The notes below the pieces were generated by a model that searched no databases, was not told where the DNA came from, and was given only the letters and a program-made list of their open reading frames with translations. A stretch of 64,000 nucleotides of DNA from contig JBGMEA010000020.1 of the NCBI GenBank assembly GCA_041447245.1, positions 5,648 to 69,647 of the forward strand, given 5' to 3'. The DNA comes from JBGMEA01 sp041447245 (GTDB taxonomy: Bacteria; Bacillota; Clostridia; Eubacteriales; Anaerofustaceae). Both the position numbers and the translations under genes were made by a program. Numbering within the stretch: the first letter of the stretch is position 1; the number at the start of each line of letters is the position of its first letter. Positions 8,504 through 15,955 of this stretch are shown piece after piece.

Positions 8504-10273
8504 ATGAGCAAAGGCATCATAAAAAAAGTTGCCGGACCGTTGGTAATTGCCGAAGGAATGAGAGATGCGAACATGTTCGACGTCGTGCGTGTTAGTAATC
8601 AGCGTCTGATCGGAGAAATTATCGAAATCCACGGAGACAAGGCTTCGATTCAGGTGTATGAAGAAACCTCCGGACTCGGTCCCGGCGAACCCGTTGAATC
8701 CATGGGCGTGCCGATGAGCGTTGAACTCGGCCCCGGGCTGATCAGCAGTATCTATGACGGAATTCAGCGTCCGCTCGATGCGATTATGGAAAAATCGGGA
8801 AACAACCTCGACCGCGGGGTTGAAGTTCCTTCCCTGAAACGTGAAGTAAAATGGCATTTCGTTCCGACTGTTTCCGTGGGAGACGCGGTAACAGGCGGAG
8901 ATATCATCGGAACCGTGCAGGAAACGGTCATTGTCAATCATAAAATCATGGTACCGAACGGTGTGTCGGGTACCATTAAATCGATCAAAGAAGGGGATTA
9001 TACCATCGAAGAAACCGTGATGGTAATCGCAACACCCGACGGAGATCAGGAAGTCACCATGATGCAGAGATGGCCCGTGCGTATGGGTCGCCCGTATAAA
9101 GAAAAACTTTCCCCGACTATGCCGCTTGTAACCGGACAGCGTGTTATCGACACCTTGTTCCCGATCGCAAAAGGCGGGGTTGCGGCTGTTCCTGGTCCGT
9201 TCGGAAGCGGAAAGACCGTAGTGCAGCATCAGCTGGCAAAATGGGCGGAAGCGGATATCGTGGTTTACATCGGCTGCGGCGAACGCGGAAACGAAATGAC
9301 GGACGTTTTGAACGAGTTCCCCGAACTCAAAGACCCGAAAACAGGATACTCTTTGATGGAACGTACCGTATTGATTGCAAATACATCGGATATGCCGGTT
9401 GCGGCGCGTGAAGCGTCCATCTATACCGGTATTACGATTGCCGAATATTTCAGAGATATGGGTTATTCCGTAGCTCTGATGGCAGACTCGACATCCCGTT
9501 GGGCGGAAGCACTTCGAGAAATGTCCGGACGTCTGGAAGAAATGCCTGGTGAAGAAGGGTATCCTGCTTACCTCGGTTCGAGACTGGCTCAGTTCTACGA
9601 ACGTGCAGGTCGCGTGATTTCTCTCGGAACAAACGGCAGAGAAGGCGCGTTGTCCGTTATCGGAGCGGTTTCTCCTCCGGGCGGCGATATTTCCGAACCG
9701 GTATCGCAGGCGACCCTGCGTATCGTAAAGGTGTTCTGGAGTTTGGACTCCGCACTTGCCTACAAACGTCACTTCCCGGCAATTAACTGGTTAACCAGTT
9801 ACTCGCTGTATGAAGACAACATGGCTGTGTGGTTCAACACGAATGTCGAAAAAGACTGGATGAGCCTCAGAGCACGCATTATGCATCTGCTGAGCGATGA
9901 ATCCGAACTGGAAGAAATCGTGAAACTGGTCGGGATGGATGCACTGTCTGCACCTGACCGATTGAAACTGGAAGCAGCTCGATCCATTCGTGAAGACTTC
10001 CTGCATCAGGATGCATTCCATGAAGTGGATACCTATACTTCCCTCGAAAAACAGCACACCATGATGAACCTTGTTCTTGCATATTACGATATGGCAGTGG
10101 AAGCACTCGGCAAAGGTGCTTCGATCGACGGACTCGTCAAACTTCCTGTTCGTGAACAGATCGGTCGTTTCAAATATATTGCTGCCGATAAAGTCCCTGC
10201 GGAATACGAAGCGATCATTAAGGAACTGAATGAAGAAATCGATCAATTATTAATCGTGAAGGAGGACTTCTGA
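8504..10273 (+). CDS. ntpA: V-type ATPase catalytic subunit A
   Basis: This catalytic nucleotide-binding subunit of 589 residues contains the P-loop GPFGSGKT near residue 235. It has the non-homologous insert (about 115-185) that distinguishes A subunits from F1 beta, and the M-A-D-S-T-S-R-W-A-E-A-L-R-E motif. A GTG at 8492 opens the frame, but AGGTG at 8490-8494 is then the ribosome binding site for ATG 8504, which matches the family N-terminus M-S-K-G. Its TGA stop shares a base with the ATG of subunit B. Confidence 0.97.
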   Translation: MSKGIIKKVAGPLVIAEGMRDANMFDVVRVSNQRLIGEIIEIHGDKASIQVYEETSGLGPGEPVESMGVPMSVELGPGLISSIYDGIQRPLDAIMEKSGNNLDRGVEVPSLKREVKWHFVPTVSVGDAVTGGDIIGTVQETVIVNHKIMVPNGVSGTIKSIKEGDYTIEETVMVIATPDGDQEVTMMQRWPVRMGRPYKEKLSPTMPLVTGQRVIDTLFPIAKGGVAAVPGPFGSGKTVVQHQLAKWAEADIVVYIGCGERGNEMTDVLNEFPELKDPKTGYSLMERTVLIANTSDMPVAAREASIYTGITIAEYFRDMGYSVALMADSTSRWAEALREMSGRLEEMPGEEGYPAYLGSRLAQFYERAGRVISLGTNGREGALSVIGAVSPPGGDISEPVSQATLRIVKVFWSLDSALAYKRHFPAINWLTSYSLYEDNMAVWFNTNVEKDWMSLRARIMHLLSDESELEEIVKLVGMDALSAPDRLKLEAARSIREDFLHQDAFHEVDTYTSLEKQHTMMNLVLAYYDMAVEALGKGASIDGLVKLPVREQIGRFKYIAADKVPAEYEAIIKELNEEIDQLLIVKEDF

Positions 10274-11643
10274 TGCCTAAGGAATATCGAACAATAGAAG
10301 AGGTTGCCGGTCCTCTGATGCTGGTTCGCGGTGTGGAAGATGTCACCTACAATGAATTGGGTGAAATCGAACTTGCCAGCGGAGAAAAAAGACGATGCAA
10401 AGTGCTGGAAATCGACGGCGGAAATGCGTTGGTACAGCTTTTTGAAAGCTCAACCGGAATCAATCTTTCCAACAGTAAAGTCCGTTTTCTCGGAAGAAGT
10501 ATGGAACTTGGTGTTTCGGAAGATATGCTCAGCCGCGTATTCGACGGCTTGGGACGACCGATCGACAACGGTCCGGAAATTCTGCCGGATAAACGTATGG
10601 ACATCAACGGTCTGCCGATGAACCCGGCAGCCAGAAACTATCCTCAGGAATTCATTCAGACCGGGGTATCCGCAATTGACGGACTGAACACCCTGGTTCG
10701 AGGACAGAAACTGCCGATCTTCTCTGCAAGCGGACTTCCGCATGCACAGTTGGCGGCTCAGATCGCAAGACAGGCAAAAGTGCGCGGAACGACAGAACCG
10801 TTTGCCGTTGTCTTTGCTGCAATGGGGATCACATTCGAAGAATCCAACTTCTTCATCGAATCCTTCAAAGAAACAGGCGCTATCGACAGAACGGTTATGT
10901 TTGTGAACCTCGCAAACGACCCGGCCGTAGAACGTATCGCGACTCCGCGTATGGCATTGACCGCTGCGGAATATCTCGCATTTGAAAAAGATATGCACGT
11001 GTTGGTTATCCTGACGGACATCACAAACTACGCGGATGCGTTGCGTGAAGTATCGGCGGCCCGTAAAGAAGTACCGGGGCGTCGTGGATATCCTGGTTAC
11101 ATGTACACTGACTTGGCTCAGCTGTACGAACGTGCCGGCAGACAGAAAGGAAAGAACGGCAGTATCACCATGATCCCGATTCTGACCATGCCGGAAGATG
11201 ACAAGACCCATCCGATTCCTGACTTGACCGGTTATATTACCGAAGGTCAGATCATCCTGAGCCGTGATCTTTATCGAAAAGGCGTAGCGCCTCCGATCGA
11301 CGTGCTTCCTTCTTTGTCCCGTTTGAAAGATAAAGGGATTGGGGAAGGAAAAACGAGAGCAGATCACGCGAATACGATGAATCAGCTGTTTGCCGCGTAT
11401 GCCCGAGGAAAAGAAGCAAAAGAACTCATGGTTATTCTTGGGGAAGCTGCGTTGACGGACATCGATAAACTGTACGCAAAATTTGCCGATGCATTCGAGC
11501 AGGAATATGTTTCTCAGGGATATTCCGCAAACCGAGATATCGAAGATACTCTGGCGCTCGGCTGGAAACTGCTCGCAATTCTGCCCAGAGGCGAACTGAA
11601 ACGTATTAAGGACGAATTCCTTGATGAATATTACGGGAAATAA
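10273..11643 (+). CDS. ntpB: V-type ATPase regulatory subunit B
   Basis: The 456-residue B subunit alternates with A in the catalytic hexamer and lacks a standard P-loop. It shows the family hallmarks P-I-F-S-A-S-G-L-P-H and P-G-R-R-G-Y-P-G-Y-M-Y-T-D-L, plus D-D-K-T-H-P-I-P-D-L-T-G-Y. The start overlaps the stop of ntpA by one base with AAGGAGG in front, so A and B are translationally coupled, fitting their 3:3 ratio. Confidence 0.97.
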   Translation: MPKEYRTIEEVAGPLMLVRGVEDVTYNELGEIELASGEKRRCKVLEIDGGNALVQLFESSTGINLSNSKVRFLGRSMELGVSEDMLSRVFDGLGRPIDNGPEILPDKRMDINGLPMNPAARNYPQEFIQTGVSAIDGLNTLVRGQKLPIFSASGLPHAQLAAQIARQAKVRGTTEPFAVVFAAMGITFEESNFFIESFKETGAIDRTVMFVNLANDPAVERIATPRMALTAAEYLAFEKDMHVLVILTDITNYADALREVSAARKEVPGRRGYPGYMYTDLAQLYERAGRQKGKNGSITMIPILTMPEDDKTHPIPDLTGYITEGQIILSRDLYRKGVAPPIDVLPSLSRLKDKGIGEGKTRADHANTMNQLFAAYARGKEAKELMVILGEAALTDIDKLYAKFADAFEQEYVSQGYSANRDIEDTLALGWKLLAILPRGELKRIKDEFLDEYYGK

Positions 11644-11683
11644 ATCCGGACAAGACTATATTGCAATAAAGGGGTGATTACTT

Positions 11684-12352
11684 TTGGCATCTACCCGTGT
11701 AAATCCGACGCGTATGGAACTTACTCGTTTGAAACGAAAGCTTGTGACGGCAACAAGAGGCCACAAACTTTTGAAAGACAAACGCGATGAACTCATGCGA
11801 CAGTTTCTGGAACTTGTCCGTGAAAATAAAGTACTGCGCGAAAAAGTCGAAGCAGGGATCGAAGCTGCAAACAAGAACTTCGTCCTGGCGAAAGCCGGCA
11901 TGTCCGACGAAATTCTGAATGTTGCATTGATGGCTCCGAAACAGGAAGTGTTTTTGGGAACATCCAATAAAAACGTGATGAGCGTTGAAATCCCGTTATT
12001 CGACTATCAAACAAGAACAGCGGATGTGAATGATATCTATTCTTACGGGTTTGCGTTCACTTCGAGCGATTTGGATGATGCTGTGAAATCGTTGGCCGAT
12101 ATTCTGCCCGATATGCTGCGTCTTGCCGAATGCGAAAAATCGTGCCAGTTGATGGCAACCGAAATCGAAAAGACACGTCGTCGAGTCAATGCGCTCGAAC
12201 ATGTCATGATTCCGGAAATGCGCGAAAACATCAAGTATATTACAATGAAGCTGGACGAAAATGAACGAAGCACGCAAATACGCCTGATGAAAGTGAAAGA
12301 CATGATGCTGGAACAGGCGCATCACTACAGTGAAAAAGCAGAAAACGCTTAA
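11684..12352 (+). CDS. ntpD: V-type ATPase central shaft subunit D
   Basis: Subunit D forms the rotating coiled-coil shaft inside the A3B3 head. The 222-residue protein shows the R-V-N-P-T-R-M-E-L-x-R-L-K-R-K-L start that defines the family and long helices at both ends. It uses a TTG start at 11684, with GGGGTGA 6 nt upstream; the next in-frame ATG (11714) would remove the conserved N-terminus. It is the last gene of the operon, as a terminator follows at once. Confidence 0.95.
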   Translation: MASTRVNPTRMELTRLKRKLVTATRGHKLLKDKRDELMRQFLELVRENKVLREKVEAGIEAANKNFVLAKAGMSDEILNVALMAPKQEVFLGTSNKNVMSVEIPLFDYQTRTADVNDIYSYGFAFTSSDLDDAVKSLADILPDMLRLAECEKSCQLMATEIEKTRRRVNALEHVMIPEMRENIKYITMKLDENERSTQIRLMKVKDMMLEQAHHYSEKAENA

Positions 12353-12354
12353 AA

Positions 12355-12395
12355 AACAAAAAGCAGGTTTGAATGTTTCAGACCTGCTTTTTATA
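12355..12395 (+). terminator. terminator of the V-ATPase operon
   Basis: AAGCAGGT (12361-12368) pairs with ACCTGCTT (12382-12389), extended inwards by TGAA/TTCA, and is followed by a T run. An A-rich stretch precedes it. Confidence 0.9.
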
Positions 12396-12414
12396 TGTGT
12401 GGATTGACATTTTA

Positions 12415-12423
12415 TGATATAAT
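12415..12423 (+). promoter_or_regulatory. extended -10 promoter of ppa
   Basis: TGATATAAT matches the extended -10 exactly and lies 15 nt before AAGGAGG. The nearby TTGACA (12404-12409) is only 8 nt away and cannot be its -35. Confidence 0.6.
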
Positions 12424-12451
12424 CGGAGCAAACTTCCAAGGAGGAAATGAG

Positions 12452-12982
12452 ATGAACATTCTCCATGATATTGAAGAAGAGCGGATTACGGAAACCGATT
12501 TTATGGCGCTGGTGGAAATTCCGAAGGGCAGTAAGGTGAAGTATGAGCTGGACAAGACAACCGGAATTTTAAAAATGGATCGTATTTTATATACTTCAAC
12601 TCATTATCCCGCCAATTATGGCTTCATTCCCCGTACGTATGCGGATGATTTCGATCCGTTGGATGTGCTGATTCTTTGTTCCGAAACATTATACCCTATG
12701 GTCTTGGTGAGATGCTATCCGATCGGTGTGATCCGTATGATCGACGGAGGGCGGATGGATGAAAAAATCATTGCGATTCCTTTCGATGATCCGACGTACA
12801 ATATTTACAAAGAAATCAGCCAGCTGCCGGAGCATATTTTCAATGAAATGAGACACTTTTTTTCGGTGTACAAAGAGTTGGAGCATAAAGAGACTGTGGT
12901 CAATGAGGTGAGCGGTGTGAAAGATGCGATCGCAATTATCGCAAAATCAATTTTGGATTACCGCTTAAAATATGAAAAATAG
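12452..12982 (+). CDS. ppa: inorganic pyrophosphatase, family I
   Basis: This enzyme hydrolyses the pyrophosphate released by biosynthetic reactions, pulling them forward. The 176-residue protein is a soluble family I enzyme: E-I-P-K-G-S-x-x-K-Y-E substrate loop, Y-P-A-N-Y-G-F-I-P, and the metal-binding D-D-F-D-P-L-D signature. ATG 12452 is 7 nt after AAGGAGG. An upstream GTG frame extension lacks a ribosome site and would start inside the promoter. PhzF follows after 2 nt and is probably co-transcribed. Confidence 0.94.
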   Translation: MNILHDIEEERITETDFMALVEIPKGSKVKYELDKTTGILKMDRILYTSTHYPANYGFIPRTYADDFDPLDVLILCSETLYPMVLVRCYPIGVIRMIDGGRMDEKIIAIPFDDPTYNIYKEISQLPEHIFNEMRHFFSVYKELEHKETVVNEVSGVKDAIAIIAKSILDYRLKYEK

Positions 12983-12984
12983 GG

Positions 12985-13884
12985 ATGACAGCAGACAAGG
13001 ATGCGGAGAATATGGAGATAAGAGGATATACGATCAATGCGTTTGCAAAAGAAGCGGGAGGAGGGAATCCTGCCGGAATCGTCTTTGACGCGGACAGACT
13101 GAGCGAACAGGAGATGCGGAAAATTGCAAAAAAACTGGGGTACAGCGAAACGGCGTTCGTGATGAAATCTAACCCGGCGGATTTTCATCTTCGGTTTTTT
13201 ACTACAGAAGAGGAAGTCGATTTATGCGGGCATGCGACGATCGGGACATTTTCCGCGATGTCGCAGTTGGGGATGATCAAAGAAGGCGGTTATCTGCAGG
13301 AGACAAAAGCAGGAGTGCTCGAAGTCATCGTCGATAGCGATCATAAAGTCATGATGCAGATGAGCTTGCCTGAATTCGGTGCAACAATAGCGAAAAGAGA
13401 AATCGCGGAATCGCTGAACCTGGACGAATCGAAAATAGACGCACATCTACCGATACAAATCGTTTCGACAGGGTTGAAGGATTTGATTGTGCCGATACCC
13501 GATCGGGAGACTGTCGATGCGATGCAACCCGATTTTGAAAAAATAAAACAAATCAGTCAGAAGTACGGAATTGTGGGATATCATGTATTCTGTACGGAAC
13601 CATTGGACACAGCGCATACAGCTTATTGCCGGAATTTTGCCCCGTTATACGGGATTGCGGAAGAATCTGCAACGGGAACATCGAACGGCGCATTGGGGTG
13701 CTACTTGTTTCATGTGTCAGATGTGGATCGGAAAGGTCAGATCCGATATGTGATGGAACAGGGGTATGGGATGAAAAGGCCGTCTGAAATCGAAGTGGAG
13801 TTATTGTTTGACCGACATAACATCAAGGATGTGAAGGTTGGCGGTGCGGCAAACGATTTGAGCCCGTTTGTATTTGAACTATAA
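12985..13884 (+). CDS. PhzF-family isomerase/epimerase-like protein
   Basis: This is a member of the PhzF (phenazine biosynthesis-like) fold, a duplicated diaminopimelate-epimerase-like barrel. The 299 residues include the G-G-G-N-P-A-G-I-V N-terminal loop, Y-S-E-T-A-F with the likely catalytic glutamate near residue 50, C-G-H-A-T-I-G, and G-T-S-N-G-A-L-G-C-Y in the second half. Substrate is unknown; family members include trans-2,3-dihydro-3-hydroxyanthranilate isomerase and many uncharacterised metabolic enzymes. ATG 12985 follows the ppa stop by 2 nt; ATG 13012 (M-E-I-R-G-Y), with GGAG close by, is an equally credible start and better fits the family N-terminus. Confidence 0.85.
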   Translation: MTADKDAENMEIRGYTINAFAKEAGGGNPAGIVFDADRLSEQEMRKIAKKLGYSETAFVMKSNPADFHLRFFTTEEEVDLCGHATIGTFSAMSQLGMIKEGGYLQETKAGVLEVIVDSDHKVMMQMSLPEFGATIAKREIAESLNLDESKIDAHLPIQIVSTGLKDLIVPIPDRETVDAMQPDFEKIKQISQKYGIVGYHVFCTEPLDTAHTAYCRNFAPLYGIAEESATGTSNGALGCYLFHVSDVDRKGQIRYVMEQGYGMKRPSEIEVELLFDRHNIKDVKVGGAANDLSPFVFEL

Positions 13885-13903
13885 CATCTGATCGGAAAGA
13901 TGG

Positions 13904-13939
13904 GAATCCTGAGTGTTCAAAAATCGGGGTTCTTTTTTT
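13904..13939 (+). terminator. terminator after the PhzF gene
   Basis: GAATCC (13904-13909) can pair with GGGTTC (13927-13932, one G-T pair), followed by seven T residues. The stem is short and the loop long, so strength is uncertain. Confidence 0.5.
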
Positions 13940-14034
13940 ATGCAATTAATTGAATGTAATTATATATATACGATATAAAGATGCCGGAATGATGAAGATC
14001 GAGGGGGTTTTGGTGGTTTTCATTGATAATAATG

Positions 14035-14063
14035 TTGCATAATGTGGGATAGAGTGGTAATAT
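14035..14063 (+). promoter_or_regulatory. dcw cluster promoter
   Basis: TTGCAT and TAATAT are separated by 17 nt. The -10 and spacer lie inside the MraZ repeat array. A second weaker candidate, TTGAAT-N18-TATAAA, lies at 13950-13979. Confidence 0.55.
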
Positions 14064-14079
14064 ATGGGTACAAGTGGTA
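14045..14079 (+). promoter_or_regulatory. MraZ operator: four TGG repeats at 10-bp spacing
   Basis: TGGGA, TGGTA, TGGGT and TGGTA begin at 14045, 14055, 14065 and 14075, each separated by a 5-nt spacer. This is the arrangement of the direct repeats bound by MraZ in Escherichia coli (TGGGN with 5-nt spacers). The array covers the -10 and the likely start site, so autorepression of the dcw cluster is inferred. Confidence 0.8.
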
Positions 14080-14097
14080 AAAAAGAGAGGTCTCGCT

Positions 14098-14529
14098 ATG
14101 CTTGGCGGTGAGTATCGGCATGCGATTGATGAAAAAGGCAGAGTCAGTATTCCCGTTAAATTCAGAAATGATTTGGGAAATGTTTTTGTGATCTCAAAAG
14201 GAATCGGCGAAGACTGCCTGTTTGTTTTTACCCTCTTGGAATGGAGACGGCTAGAAGAAAAAATTCGAAAGTTGCCTCTGACAGATAAAAAAGCAAGGCG
14301 TTTTTCCAGATATTTGGTAGGGGGCGCGACAGAGTGCGAAGTCGATAAGCAGGGTCGGGCAATGATTCCTCAGTATCTGAGAGATTATGCCGGGCTAAAA
14401 AAAGAGGTTGTCCTTGTCGGATTGACTACGCGGGTGGAAATTTGGGATGCGCAGCAATGGGATGAATACAACAATCCCGACAATCATGAATTCGGGATTG
14501 AAGACGATATGGAAAGTCTGGGCATATGA
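14098..14529 (+). CDS. mraZ: transcriptional regulator MraZ
   Basis: MraZ is a DNA-binding protein that represses the dcw operon, itself included. The 143-residue protein holds two SpoVT/AbrB-like half-domains: G-E-Y-R-H-x-I-D-x-K-G-R at the N-terminus and E-C-E-V-D-K-Q-G-R-A-M-I-P near residue 85. The frame opens at GTG 14074, but that codon lies in the operator. ATG 14098 has AGAGAGG at 7 nt and gives the family N-terminus, so it is preferred. The four repeats just upstream make this a complete autoregulatory unit. Confidence 0.93.
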   Translation: MLGGEYRHAIDEKGRVSIPVKFRNDLGNVFVISKGIGEDCLFVFTLLEWRRLEEKIRKLPLTDKKARRFSRYLVGGATECEVDKQGRAMIPQYLRDYAGLKKEVVLVGLTTRVEIWDAQQWDEYNNPDNHEFGIEDDMESLGI

Positions 14530-14553
14530 TTTTTTAACGGGAAGGCAGTAACG

Positions 14554-15492
14554 ATGCAAAAAGAGCAACACATTCCCGTTTTATACCGGGAGTGCTTGGA
14601 TGGACTGAAAATCAAACCGGACGGGATTTATTTGGATATGACAGTCGGCGGATTCGGTCACGGTAGAGGGATATGCGAGAGGCTGGATGAGAACGGCATA
14701 TACATCGGATTTGATTTGGATCGGCAGGCAATTGAGCGCGGAAAAAAATTATCCGAAAATTTGCGCTGTAAAGTACTGTTCGTGCATCGAAACTTCAAAG
14801 AGTTTGCATCCGCTTTGGATGAAAACGGAATCGATAAAATCGACGGATGCCTGATGGATTTGGGAGTGTCGTCATTTCAGCTCGACGAAGGAATCAGAGG
14901 ATTCTCCTTTTCAAAAGACGCACCGCTGGATATGAGAATGGATGCATCTGCAGAGCTCAGTGCGAAAACGGTTGTCAATACATACGCCGAAGATGATCTG
15001 AAACAGATGATTTACCGATACGGAGAAGATAAATTTGCGCCATCCATCGCGAGATCAATCGTGAGAGAACGCACTGTCCGACCGATTGAAACGACTTTGG
15101 AATTGGTGGAAGCCATAAAAAAGGGAATCCCGAAAAAATTTTGGTATCAGGGCAAGAATCCCGCGACGAAAACTTTTCAGGCGATTCGGATTGAAGTGAA
15201 TCAGGAATTGACCGGGTTATTCGAAAGTATCGGCGAAGTGATCGATCATTTGAATGTCGGCGGACGGATTTGTGTGATCTCGTTTCATTCACTGGAAGAC
15301 CGTATCGTGAAGAATGCGTTTTCGGAAAAAAGCAGAGGATGCGACTGTCCGAAAGAATTGCCTGTGTGCGTGTGCGGGAAAACACCGCAAATCAAAATTA
15401 TTACAAAAACACCTTTGGTTCCGACGGAAGCGGAAAAAGAAGAAAATATTCGGAGCAGAAGCGCGAAATTGCGCATTGCTGAAAAATTATAA
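14554..15492 (+). CDS. rsmH: 16S rRNA (cytosine1402-N4)-methyltransferase RsmH
   Basis: This SAM-dependent enzyme methylates N4 of C1402 in the 16S rRNA decoding centre. The 312-residue protein has the M-T-V-G-G-F-G-H-G SAM-binding motif near residue 30, the D-L-G-V-S-S-F-Q-L-D motif, and the C-terminal S-F-H-S-L-E-D-R-I-V-K segment. A cysteine-rich stretch (C-D-C-P-K-E-L-P-V-C-V-C-G) lies near residue 265. It lies directly after mraZ, its standard place in the dcw cluster. Confidence 0.96.
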   Translation: MQKEQHIPVLYRECLDGLKIKPDGIYLDMTVGGFGHGRGICERLDENGIYIGFDLDRQAIERGKKLSENLRCKVLFVHRNFKEFASALDENGIDKIDGCLMDLGVSSFQLDEGIRGFSFSKDAPLDMRMDASAELSAKTVVNTYAEDDLKQMIYRYGEDKFAPSIARSIVRERTVRPIETTLELVEAIKKGIPKKFWYQGKNPATKTFQAIRIEVNQELTGLFESIGEVIDHLNVGGRICVISFHSLEDRIVKNAFSEKSRGCDCPKELPVCVCGKTPQIKIITKTPLVPTEAEKEENIRSRSAKLRIAEKL

Positions 15493-15506
15493 TCGGAGAT
15501 AAAAAA

Positions 15507-15920
15507 ATGGATGGGCATGCTGTAAGAAGCAGACAAATCAGAAAAAAGAAAAAGATGAAAGTGAAAAAATCCTGCATTCAGTCAAGTGCTGTATTTTTGG
15601 TATTGATTGCGGTATTCTTTCTATATTCTTCAGTTTTGGTTTATGAGCGCAACAGCATCAACAATCTTGATTCTCAGGTAATGCAACTGCAGTCGGATTA
15701 TGATAAAATAACAAAGACGAATGCCGACTTGGAAGGAAAATTGCTGAGCGCAAGAAATTTGAACGATATTGAACAGTATGCGGTCAACGTTCTCGGGATG
15801 GTTCAATCCAATTCGGGTAATATCACTTACGTTTCGTATACGGATACGCAGACGGAAAACGCACAGAACAATCAAAACGATATTGCTTTTCTCAGTTGGG
15901 TGAGTGACCTGTTTAACTGA
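15507..15920 (+). CDS. ftsL: cell division protein FtsL
   Basis: This 137-residue bitopic membrane protein has a basic cytoplasmic start (residues 1-21), one membrane helix (about 22-42) and an extracellular leucine-zipper-like coiled coil (about 45-85). A short polar tail follows. The topology, size and place between rsmH and the division transpeptidase fit FtsL; sequence conservation in this family is too low for more. It would join FtsQ/DivIB and DivIC to recruit the FtsW-PBP pair to the septum. Confidence 0.8.
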   Translation: MDGHAVRSRQIRKKKKMKVKKSCIQSSAVFLVLIAVFFLYSSVLVYERNSINNLDSQVMQLQSDYDKITKTNADLEGKLLSARNLNDIEQYAVNVLGMVQSNSGNITYVSYTDTQTENAQNNQNDIAFLSWVSDLFN

Positions 15921-15955
15921 GAGATTCGGATCGCTTTGATAGATAAGAGAACCCT

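Noticed and set aside
8480..9772. 430-codon minus-strand frame opposite ntpA
   Set aside because: Antisense shadow of a catalytic ATPase gene with biased codon use.
12404..12423. TTGACA plus TATAAT as a consensus promoter for ppa
   Set aside because: The spacer is only 8 nt. The TATAAT is kept as an extended -10 element without this -35.
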